64,000 nucleotides of DNA from Streptomyces sp. Ag109_O5-10. Lineage in GTDB: Bacteria > Actinomycetota > Actinomycetes > Streptomycetales > Streptomycetaceae. The notes below the pieces were generated by a model. It was not told where the DNA came from, did no database searches, and saw only the letters and a list, made by a program, of their open reading frames with translations. A program made the position numbers and the translations under genes. Positions 57,494 through 64,000 of the stretch are shown here, piece after piece (the first letter of the stretch is position 1; every line of letters begins with the position of its first letter). The DNA lies in the NCBI RefSeq assembly GCF_900105755.1, contig NZ_FNTQ01000001.1, positions 8,928,001 to 8,992,000 on the forward strand. Direction: 5' to 3'.

Positions 57494-57865
57494 TCAGAGC
57501 TCCTCCTCCATCCGGATCGCCCTGCGCAGCTCCTCGGCCGCCTCGACGGGGTGGTCGCCCTCCCGCTGGTCGAGCAGCGCGGCGGCGATGCTGTCGAGCT
57601 TGCGCTGGATGGCGTGTTCCGCGCGGCGCTCGGAGTTCTTCAGCAGGGCGAGCAGCAGCAGGTTCACGGAGGTCATGACGTCCCCGACGAGCAGCTGCCA
57701 GCTGAGCGCGAGACCCGAGAGGTGCACGGCGACGAAGGCGGCGACCAGGGCCAGGCAGAAGCACATGAACGCCAGCGAACTGGTGAGGTTCGAGGCCGCC
57801 TCGGCCAGCCGTTCGAACCAGCCCCGCCCGTTGCGGGAGCGCTCGGCAGGATGCGTCATGGACAC
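57494..57865 (-). CDS. Low-affinity iron permease family small membrane protein
   Basis: 123 residues; GTG 57865 (GGAG seven bases upstream) or ATG 57859. Two membrane helices at about 28-48 and 55-75 (SLAFMCFCLALVAAFVAVHL; LVGDVMTSVNLLLLALLKNS) are followed by an acidic/basic amphipathic tail (RKLDSIAAALLDQREG; EELRRAIRMEEEL). The layout matches the bacterial proteins named for yeast Fet4, though iron transport is not proven for the bacterial group. It is divergent from the FAD monooxygenase gene. Confidence 0.75.
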   Translation of the reverse strand: MSMTHPAERSRNGRGWFERLAEAASNLTSSLAFMCFCLALVAAFVAVHLSGLALSWQLLVGDVMTSVNLLLLALLKNSERRAEHAIQRKLDSIAAALLDQREGDHPVEAAEELRRAIRMEEEL

Positions 57866-58040
57866 AGGAGAACTCCTACGCCCGCGCGGTGCCCTTCACC
57901 ACGGTTCCGGCCCGGGTACCCCCTGGCGTACCTCTTCATCCGCGGCCGTGCCACGGAGCCCCCGCGCGGATGGGAACCCGTTCGGGTGGCTGCCCGCGGC
58001 CGGCGACGGCGGGCGGTGGACGGGGCCCGACGATGGAGCC

Positions 58041-59600
58041 ATGCCTGGAGCGGACGCAGAGGTGCCGGTGCTGATCGTCGGCGGGGGGCCGGTCGGACTC
58101 ACCGCACGGGCGCTGCTGGAGCGCTGGGGGGTGCCGTCCCTGCTGGTCGAGAAGCACCGGGAACTGTCCCCGTTTCCGCGGGCCCGCCTCGTCAACGTGC
58201 GGTCCATGGAGATCTTCCGCCGGCTCGGGGTCGCCGAAAGGATCACGGCGGCCGCGTTCGCACCCGAGTACGGCCGGGTGCGCTTCCGGGACACTCTGTG
58301 CGCCCCCGACTTCGCCGGCGCCGCGATGGTCGGGGTGCGCGCGGCGGTCGCCGAGAGCCCGGTCGTCGGGGTGGTCACCTCGCAGGACCGGCTGGAGCCC
58401 ACCCTGCTCGCCGCCGCCGGGGGAGAGGTGCGGTTCGGCACCGGACTGGTCGCCCTGGAGGAGGAACCGGAAGGTGTCGTCGCCGTGCTCGCCGACGGCG
58501 CACGCGGCGCGCGGACCCGCGTCCGGGCCCGGTACGTGGTCGCCGCCGACGGCGCGAACTCCACCGTCCGCGATCGGCTGGGCATCGCCACCACCGGCCC
58601 CGGAGCACTCGGTGAGTACACCACCGTCGTGTTCGACGCCGACCTGGCCCCCTGGTGCGCCCACCAGCCCGCCGGGGTCTACTTCACCGCGTTCGGCTCC
58701 TTCACCCCGCTCTACCCGGAGGGCGGCTGGGCCTGGTTCGGCCCCACGCCCGACGGGAACGGGCGGCCCGACTGGTCCGGCCGCGTCTCGCACGCCCTGG
58801 GCGCCGGTACCGAGGTCCGTGCCGACGTGGTGCGGGTCCAGCACTGGTCGATGACCGCCTACGTCGCCGAGAGGCTGAGGCGGGGCCGGGTCCTGCTGGC
58901 CGGCGACGCCGCGCATGCGGTCCCGCCGATCGGTGGCCTCGGCATGAACGCCGGCGTCGCGGACGCGCACAACCTGGCCTGGAAACTGGCCGGCGTCCTG
59001 CAGGGCTGGGCCGAACCCGCCCTGCTGGACACCTACGAGACCGAGCGCCTGCCGGTGGCCCACGAGACCCTCCGCCAGGCGGTCGCCAACACCCACCTCC
59101 TGCTCCAGGTGCAGAACCTGCGCAAGGAGCAGTTGCGCAGCGGCTCCTCGGCACCGGTCGAACTGCCCTGGTCGGAAAGGTACTTCGCACAGCTGGGCCT
59201 GGTTCTCGGCACCGTGTACGACTCCGCCGCAGTCCACGCGCGCCCCGAGGTCCCCGGCACCGAGTACGTGCCCACCGCGCGGCCGGGCCACCGCCTGCCC
59301 CACCACTGGCTCACCCCGGACCGCTCCACGCTCGACGCGCTCGGGGAGTGGTTCACCGTCCTGACGCCGGACCCCGGACCCTGGCGGCAACACGCCACCG
59401 GGCCCTGGCCGTTGCACGTCGAACCGCTGCCCGGCGACCACGCCGACCGGTACGGCCTGAGCCTGCACGGCGGGGCGCTGCTCGTCCGCCCCGACGGCCA
59501 CGTCGCCGCCCGCTGGGAGGGTCCCCAGCCGTCCGGCCCGGCCCTGCGCGCGGCCCTGACCGCCGTCACGTCGTGCGCGGCGGAGCGGTGCTCCCCCTGA
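58041..59600 (+). CDS. FAD-dependent aromatic monooxygenase (PheA/TfdB-like)
   Basis: 519 residues from ATG 58041. VLIVGGGPVGLTARALLERW is the FAD fold, RARLVNVRSMEIFRRLGVAE follows, VVAADGANSTVRDRLGI is the DG motif, and VLLAGDAAHAVPPIGGLGMN with AGVADAHNLAWKLAGVL the GD motif. A C-terminal thioredoxin-like domain (PGTEYVPTARPGHRLPHHWL onward) places it with phenol/polyketide-type hydroxylases such as RdmE and PgaE. The substrate is unknown; no PKS gene is nearby. A GGAG is only two bases before the ATG, so a slightly different start is possible. Confidence 0.87.
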   Translation: MPGADAEVPVLIVGGGPVGLTARALLERWGVPSLLVEKHRELSPFPRARLVNVRSMEIFRRLGVAERITAAAFAPEYGRVRFRDTLCAPDFAGAAMVGVRAAVAESPVVGVVTSQDRLEPTLLAAAGGEVRFGTGLVALEEEPEGVVAVLADGARGARTRVRARYVVAADGANSTVRDRLGIATTGPGALGEYTTVVFDADLAPWCAHQPAGVYFTAFGSFTPLYPEGGWAWFGPTPDGNGRPDWSGRVSHALGAGTEVRADVVRVQHWSMTAYVAERLRRGRVLLAGDAAHAVPPIGGLGMNAGVADAHNLAWKLAGVLQGWAEPALLDTYETERLPVAHETLRQAVANTHLLLQVQNLRKEQLRSGSSAPVELPWSERYFAQLGLVLGTVYDSAAVHARPEVPGTEYVPTARPGHRLPHHWLTPDRSTLDALGEWFTVLTPDPGPWRQHATGPWPLHVEPLPGDHADRYGLSLHGGALLVRPDGHVAARWEGPQPSGPALRAALTAVTSCAAERCSP

Positions 59601-60660
59601 CCACCAGACGGGCCGGGACCAGGTCGGTGCCGGGGCGGGAGTCGTCACCGGTGCGGATCTGGCGCAGGACGCCCGCCACGCAGCGGCGGCCGACCTCGGC
59701 GAAGTCCTGGTGGACGGTGGTGAGGGGCGGGATGAAGAAGGCCGCGTCCGGAGTGTCGTCGAAACCGACCACACTGATCTCCGCGGGCACGGACCGGCCC
59801 CGTTCGTGGAAGGCGCGCAGCAGGCCCAGGGCCGTCTGGTCGTTGGCCGCGAACACGGCCGTGCAGTCCGCCTCCTCGGCGAGCGCGAGCCCCGCCGCGT
59901 AACCGGACTCGGCCGACCAGTCGCCGCGCAGCAGCCCCGGAACGGGACACCCGGCCTCCACCAGCACCGCCCGCCAGGCCTGGGCACGGCGCTGGGCCGC
60001 GTACGAGGACTCGGGACCTGCCACGTGCCACACCGTCCGGTGGCCCAGATCCAGCAGATGCCGTACGGCCCCGCGCGCGCCGTCCGCCTGGTCCGTGTCG
60101 ACCACGCCGTAGCGGTCCCCGGCGTCCGAGTCCACGACCACCACATGGACGCCGGGAGGCAGTTGCACGGTGGCGGTGTCCAGCAGATGGATCTCCATGA
60201 TGACGATCACGGCGTCCACCGCCAACTCGCCCATCCGCGTGAAGGCGCCCAGCACGTTGTCCTGCGTGGCCACGTCGATGGGGATGAGCGTGATCGCGTA
60301 GCCCTCGGCCGCCGCATGCGTGGCGATCGCCTCGACAGTGCGGCTGCTGCCCGTGGAGGACAGGCTGAACAGGATCACGCCGATGGTGTTGAAGCGGCCG
60401 TAACGCAGGGCGCGGGCCGCGCTGTTGGGCCGGTAGCCGAGCTCCCGCATCGCGGCCAGCACCTGCTCCCGGGTGGAACCGACCACCCCGGGATGCCCGT
60501 TGGAGACCCGCGAGACCGTCTGTGAGGAGACACCCGCGCGTTCGGCGACGTCCGCCATGGAGACACGCTGCTTGCGGCGTCCGCCGGGCAGCCCGGAGCC
60601 GTCCCGCCGGGCACCGCCGACGGCCGGCGCGACCGGCTGCCCCGGCTCGTTCAGGCCCAT
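59566..60660 (-). CDS. LacI-family repressor of the adjacent cellulase
   Basis: 364 residues from ATG 60660, with GAGGGG upstream. The HTH lies at about 34-55 (SMADVAERAGVSSQTVSRVS) and the hinge helix at NGHPGVVGSTREQVLAAMRE, RPNSAARALRYGR. The periplasmic-binding-type domain follows (FNTIGVILFSLSSTGSSRTV to STAPPRTT). It is divergent from the GH5 gene with three LacI-type palindromes between them, so it probably represses that gene and itself until a cello-oligosaccharide or related sugar binds. The 3' end overlaps the convergent monooxygenase by 35 bases. Confidence 0.9.
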   Translation of the reverse strand: MGLNEPGQPVAPAVGGARRDGSGLPGGRRKQRVSMADVAERAGVSSQTVSRVSNGHPGVVGSTREQVLAAMRELGYRPNSAARALRYGRFNTIGVILFSLSSTGSSRTVEAIATHAAAEGYAITLIPIDVATQDNVLGAFTRMGELAVDAVIVIMEIHLLDTATVQLPPGVHVVVVDSDAGDRYGVVDTDQADGARGAVRHLLDLGHRTVWHVAGPESSYAAQRRAQAWRAVLVEAGCPVPGLLRGDWSAESGYAAGLALAEEADCTAVFAANDQTALGLLRAFHERGRSVPAEISVVGFDDTPDAAFFIPPLTTVHQDFAEVGRRCVAGVLRQIRTGDDSRPGTDLVPARLVVRGSTAPPRTT

Positions 60661-60752
60661 CGCCCCACCCCTCAATTCTCCTTCATGCACGGGAAGTCGG
60701 GAACGCGAACCTTGACGGCCGCAGGAGCGGGTGCCACGATTCCGACGCCTTC

Positions 60753-60768
60753 GAGTTTACGTAAACAT
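60753..60768. promoter_or_regulatory. LacI-type operator 1
   Basis: GAGTTTACGTAAACAT, with a perfect 12-bp core palindrome GTTTACGTAAAC (60755-60766). It is 92 bases from the LacI start and 147 from the GH5 start. Confidence 0.7.
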
Positions 60769-60819
60769 CGCCCCGTGACCAGCCCCCGCGGAGATTCCGC
60801 GGGCGGGCTCGCGGAGGCG

Positions 60820-60835
60820 ATGTTCACGTGAACAT
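60820..60835. promoter_or_regulatory. LacI-type operator 2
   Basis: ATGTTCACGTGAACAT is a perfect 16-bp palindrome with the CG centre typical of LacI-family sites. Confidence 0.7.
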
Positions 60836-60844
60836 GCCGCGTCG

Positions 60845-60860
60845 ATGTTTACGTGAACAC
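60845..60860. promoter_or_regulatory. LacI-type operator 3
   Basis: ATGTTTACGTGAACAC, nearly palindromic, with its centre 25 bases from operator 2. It ends 55 bases before the GH5 start, so it probably overlaps or follows the promoter. Confidence 0.65.
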
Positions 60861-60915
60861 GCCGTCGGGCCCGCGAGCCCCGCGTTGAGCCGCCGTCTTC
60901 CGAAAGGGCACGTTG

Positions 60916-61980
60916 ATGCGCAAGACCCCCGCCAGAACCCGGATCGCCCCCCGCACCCGTGCCGCCCTCGCGGCGGTCGCGATCGCCGCGGTCGGCGCCA
61001 CCACCCTCTCCGGCAACCCAGCCGTCGCCTCCGCCGCCGCACCGGGCCCCGGCACCAGCCAGTTCAAGGGCGTCAACTGGGCCGACCCGCGCGACAACTA
61101 CGCCGACGACCCCGTGGTCCTCTCCGGCCTGTCGCTCTCCGACACCTACGCCCAGACCTACGCCAAGGCGACCCGGGTGATCGCGGCCTTCCGCGCGAAC
61201 CTCGGGGCCAACACCGTACGGCTGCCCGTCAACCCGTACACGGTGAACGGTTCGTACTGGACGTCGTACCGCGGGGTCATCGACGCGGCCTCGGCGCAGG
61301 GCTTCAAGGTGATCGTCTCCTACTGGGAGGGCACCGGCGCCGACAAGGACGGCTTCATCGACGACGAGGCCACCTACTGGCCCATGTGGAACACCGTCGT
61401 GAAGGCCTACCGGCACGACCCGCACGTCTACTTCGAGCCGATGAACGAGCCGCACGGCTACACCGACGCCCAGTGGGCCGACCTCGCGGCGAAGTGGCTG
61501 GCGGCCTACCCGTCCGTCCCGCACGACCGCGTCTTCGTCAGCGGCGCCGGCTACAACGACCACGTCACCACGGTCTGCGCCGACCCGCGCCTGAAGGGCA
61601 CCTACCTCTCCCTCCACCACTACGGCTTCTGGAAGAGCTACGCCACCTACGACCAGTGGGTGACCGACCTGAAGGACCGGCTCGGCGACTGCGCGAACCG
61701 CACGGTCGCCGACGAGTTCGGTGCCCCCATGACCACCGGCCTCGACTACGACAGGCCCGCCCCCGACGACAACTCCGTCAACTTCGTCCAGGCCGACACC
61801 GACACCTTCCGCAAGCTCGGCATGGGCTCGGTGTACTGGCCCGGCCTGCGCACCGACGACACGTACTCGATCCAGAAGCTCATCGGCAGCACATCACGCC
61901 CATGGCTCGCCACCACCAACCAGTCCGGCGCCGACCGCCTCGCCTGGGCCTGGGGGCGCGGCAGGCCGGTCGGCGACTGA
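60916..61980 (+). CDS. Secreted GH5 endoglucanase
   Basis: 354 residues from ATG 60916 (AAAGGG eight bases upstream). A signal peptide of about 45 residues has the basic start RKTPARTRIAPRTRA and a core AALAAVAIAAVGATTL. The GH5 barrel begins QFKGVNWADPRDNYADDPVV. Acid/base Glu178 is in FEPMNEPHG, the nucleophile Glu267 in VADEFGAPM, and LSLHHYGFWKSYATYDQWV the His/Tyr pair. There is no carbohydrate-binding domain. It would cut beta-1,4-glucan or a related polymer. Three palindromic operators and the LacI gene point to sugar-responsive control. Copy C of the intergenic repeat follows it. Confidence 0.9.
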   Translation: MRKTPARTRIAPRTRAALAAVAIAAVGATTLSGNPAVASAAAPGPGTSQFKGVNWADPRDNYADDPVVLSGLSLSDTYAQTYAKATRVIAAFRANLGANTVRLPVNPYTVNGSYWTSYRGVIDAASAQGFKVIVSYWEGTGADKDGFIDDEATYWPMWNTVVKAYRHDPHVYFEPMNEPHGYTDAQWADLAAKWLAAYPSVPHDRVFVSGAGYNDHVTTVCADPRLKGTYLSLHHYGFWKSYATYDQWVTDLKDRLGDCANRTVADEFGAPMTTGLDYDRPAPDDNSVNFVQADTDTFRKLGMGSVYWPGLRTDDTYSIQKLIGSTSRPWLATTNQSGADRLAWAWGRGRPVGD

Positions 61981-61997
61981 CCGACCCCGCGGCGAGA

Positions 61998-62077
61998 GCG
62001 CCCCGAAAGGGGCGCCGGGGCACCCCCGGCCGAAAACCGGGTGTGGAACCGCGCGACCAGCCACGACGGCGCCGCGG
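61998..62077 (+). repeat. Intergenic repeat, copy C, with terminator stem
   Basis: A GCGCCCC-GAAA-GGGGCGC stem (61998-62015), then a CCGGGGCACCCCCGG stem, then CCGAAAACCGGGTGTGG and the core GGAACCGCGCGACCAGCC with ACGACGGCGCCGCGG (62045-62077). It lies 17 bases past the GH5 stop. The same parts occur at 45797-45900 in the opposite orientation. Confidence 0.7.
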
Positions 62078-62116
62078 ACGCACGACGTGGCGCATTGCGG
62101 CCGTCCGGCGGAACGC

Positions 62117-62602
62117 TCACGGCCGCAGCCGGAGCACATATGTCAGTCCCGGCCCGCGGGACAGCCGCGTCTCCCCGGTCACGGTGAACCCGGCCTTGGC
62201 GAGGACGGCCCGGGACGCCCCGTTGCCGACGGCGGCGGCGGCCCGCAGGGTGGTCAGTCCGTAGGTGTCGACGGCACGTCGGCACACCTCCCGTACACCC
62301 CGGGTGGCGAGACCCCGCCCGGTGGCCCGCTCGGCGATCCGGTACCCCAGGTCGGCCGTGCCGTCCGCGACGTCCACCAGGTTGACCCGGCCCAGCACCT
62401 CGCCCGCCGGGTCGACCAGCACATGGAAGTAGCAGGTCCCGGCCTCCTGCTCGGCCAGCAGCGCCCGCATCCGCTCGTCGAACTCGGCGAAGAAGTCGTC
62501 GCCGCGGTCGGGGATGGTCGCCGCGAAATAGGCGCGGTTGTCCTGCTCGAAGGCGAGGAGCGCCGGGAAGTGGTCAGGGCTGAGCAACTGGAGCTCGGGC
62601 AT
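62117..62602 (-). CDS. GNAT N-acetyltransferase
   Basis: 161 residues. The RimJ/RimL type is seen in ADLGYRIAERATGRGLATRG (pyrophosphate-binding R/Q-x-x-G-x-G/A region), with LVDPAGEVLGRVNLVDVADG before it and RAVLAKAGFTVTGETRLSRG after. It would transfer acetyl from acetyl-CoA to an amine, perhaps a protein N-terminus or a small amine. A TCCTCATG start lies 38 bases from the paaK stop on the same strand, so it may follow paaK in one transcript. Confidence 0.87.
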   Translation of the reverse strand: MPELQLLSPDHFPALLAFEQDNRAYFAATIPDRGDDFFAEFDERMRALLAEQEAGTCYFHVLVDPAGEVLGRVNLVDVADGTADLGYRIAERATGRGLATRGVREVCRRAVDTYGLTTLRAAAAVGNGASRAVLAKAGFTVTGETRLSRGPGLTYVLRLRP

Positions 62603-62644
62603 GAGGAGGACAGTAGGTACCCCGGTCGCCCGCCCGCCACGGAA

Positions 62645-63991
62645 TTAGGCCTGCCGCAGGTCCTTGACCCGGCGGAATTTGCCGAGCGAGCGCTCCAGCG
62701 TCTCGGGTTCGACGACCGCGACCTCCACGGTGACGCCGACGCCGTCCTTGATGCCCTGGGCGATGGTCCGCGTCGCCGCCTCACGGTCGGCGGGGCCTGC
62801 GTCGGGACGGGCCTCCACCCGGACCGTCATGTGGTCCATGCGGCCGCGCCGGCTGATCTCGATCTGGAAGTGCGGGGCCACCCCCGGCGTCCGCAGCACG
62901 ATCTCCTCCACCTGGCTGGGGAAGACGTTGACGCCCCGGAGGATGATCATGTCGTCGCACCGGCCGGTGATCTTCTCGATCCGGCGGAACCCGGGACGCG
63001 CCGTGCCGGGCAGCAGCCGGGTCAGGTCGCGGGTGCGGTACCGGATGATCGGCAGCGCCTCCTTCGTCAGCGAGGTGAAGACCAGTTCGCCGCCCTCGCC
63101 CTCCGCCAGCACCTCGTCGGTCAGCGGGTCCACGACCTCCGGGTAGAAGTGGTCCTCCCAGACGTGCAGCCCGTCCTTGGTCTCCACGCACTCCTGCGCC
63201 ACCCCGGGGCCGATGACCTCGGACAGCCCGTAGATGTCGACCGCGTGGATGTCCAGGCGCTCCTCGATCTCGCGGCGCATCTCCTCCGTCCACGGCTCCG
63301 CGCCGAAGATGCCGACCTTCAGCGAGGTGGAGCGCGGATCGACGCCCTGGCGCTCGAACTCGTCGAGCAGGGTCAGCATGTAGGAGGGCGTGACCATGAT
63401 GATCTCGGGCCGGAAGTCCTGGATGATCTGCACCTGGCGCGCGGTCATGCCGCCGGAGGCGGGGATCACCGTGCAGCCGGCGCGTTCGGCGCCGTAGTGG
63501 GCGCCCAGGCCGCCGGTGAACAGGCCGTAGCCGTAGGAGACATGGACCTTGTGCCCCGGGCGGCCGCCGGCGGCCCGGATGGAACGGGCGACGACGTCCG
63601 CCCACATGGACAGGTCGTTCTCCGTGTAGCCGACCACGGTGGGACGGCCGGTGGTGCCGCTGGAGGCGTGCACGCGCCGCACCTCGGACATCGGCACCGC
63701 GAACATGCCGAAGGGGTAGGTGTCCCGCAGGTCCGCCTTGGTGGTGAAGGGGAAGCGGGCGAGGTCCGCGAGGGTGCGGCAGTCGTCCGGACCGACGCCG
63801 GCCGCGTCGAACTTCTTGCGGTACAGCTCCACGTTGTCGTACGCGTGCCGCAGCGTCGTGCGCAGCCTGGTGAGCTGGAGCGCCTCGACCTCCTCGCGGG
63901 ACATCCGCTCGGCCTCGTCCAGCAAGGCCTCGGGAAGCGGCTCTCCCCGGCGGGTGCCCCTCGGTTCGGGCGCGGTCACTTCGCTGCTCAT
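62645..63991 (-). CDS. paaK: Phenylacetate-CoA ligase
   Basis: 448 residues, typical PaaK length. VEALQLTRLRTTLRHAYDNV, VPMSEVRRVHASSGTTGRPT with the phosphate loop SSGTTGRPT, VIPASGGMTARQVQIIQDFR, DIYGLSEVIGPGVAQECVET, RRIEKITGRCDDMIILRGVN and GKFRRVKDLR with the terminal Lys. It activates phenylacetate with ATP and CoA. Other paa genes are not seen; they may lie beyond 64,000. The ATG at 63991 is nine bases from the window edge, so no promoter can be judged. Confidence 0.92.
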   Translation of the reverse strand: MSSEVTAPEPRGTRRGEPLPEALLDEAERMSREEVEALQLTRLRTTLRHAYDNVELYRKKFDAAGVGPDDCRTLADLARFPFTTKADLRDTYPFGMFAVPMSEVRRVHASSGTTGRPTVVGYTENDLSMWADVVARSIRAAGGRPGHKVHVSYGYGLFTGGLGAHYGAERAGCTVIPASGGMTARQVQIIQDFRPEIIMVTPSYMLTLLDEFERQGVDPRSTSLKVGIFGAEPWTEEMRREIEERLDIHAVDIYGLSEVIGPGVAQECVETKDGLHVWEDHFYPEVVDPLTDEVLAEGEGGELVFTSLTKEALPIIRYRTRDLTRLLPGTARPGFRRIEKITGRCDDMIILRGVNVFPSQVEEIVLRTPGVAPHFQIEISRRGRMDHMTVRVEARPDAGPADREAATRTIAQGIKDGVGVTVEVAVVEPETLERSLGKFRRVKDLRQA

Positions 63992-64000
63992 TGCGGCTCC

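Overview
The window is high-GC actinobacterial DNA, almost certainly from a Streptomyces chromosome. The grounds are extreme third-position G/C, GTG and TTG starts with GGAGG-type ribosome sites, Tat-secreted polysaccharidases, SpoIIE-type phosphatases, an ANTAR protein, F420-type and DUF6479-type proteins, and an actinobacterial cytochrome oxidase subunit IV. The mix of catabolic, secreted and stress genes, and the many decayed genes, suits a chromosome arm rather than the core. I saw no rRNA, tRNA, CRISPR array, transposase or phage gene.

Layout. 1-7 kb: 5' part of a squalene/phytoene synthase-like gene, an epoxide-hydrolase-like enzyme, a frameshifted MFS exporter, a DUF1275 remnant, an aldehyde dehydrogenase and an APC permease. 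7-12 kb: a tightly coupled minus-strand operon (LLM flavin enzyme, isochorismatase-like hydrolase, truncated FAD-oxidase fragment, TPP-dependent pyruvate-oxidase-like enzyme, truncated enolase-superfamily fragment, SDR). 12-19 kb: stress-type genes (membrane protein, CBS remnant, DUF6479, SRPBCC, hydrolase), two with SigB-like promoters, around an orphan respiratory set (qcrB facing ctaD-ctaF). 19-22 kb: secreted GH30 and a secreted lipase-like hydrolase. 22-23.1 kb: a decayed patch with a ThiF/E1-like remnant, a perfect 38-bp palindrome, and a CoA-transferase in which subunits A and B are fused by a deletion.

23.1-32.8 kb is an aromatic-ring catabolic locus. A minus-strand operon (FAH-family, cyclase, FAD monooxygenase, amidohydrolase, extradiol dioxygenase, second FAH-family, SDR) faces a LysR regulator, with an MFS permease beyond it. 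Two near-identical ATCCAY-N3-RTGGAT palindromes, one before the LysR/operon pair and one before the permease, suggest a single regulon. 33-41 kb: remnant acyl-CoA ligase, formaldehyde-dehydrogenase-like ADH, thioesterase, ANTAR protein, MMPL exporter, and a lysine-catabolic pair (HglS and a piperideine-6-carboxylate-type dehydrogenase).

41-52.5 kb holds three SpoIIE/RsbU-type phosphatases (one with an added anti-sigma-type ATPase domain), a xylan-degrading pair (xlnC-axeA), a TPR protein and a membrane protein of unknown function. 52.5-64 kb: a hydroxyacid dehydrogenase, a secreted ThuA-trefoil protein, GAPDH, a GlxA/AraC regulator, a small membrane protein, an aromatic-type FAD monooxygenase, a LacI repressor divergent from a GH5 endoglucanase with three palindromic operators between them, a GNAT, and phenylacetate-CoA ligase.

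Most notable: the LysR and LacI operator sets; the concentration of decayed genes between 2 and 33 kb; the fused CoA-transferase; a three-copy intergenic repeat (GGAACCGCGCGACCAGCC core); and the orphan bc/aa3 module. All function calls rest on motif recognition by eye, without database searches.
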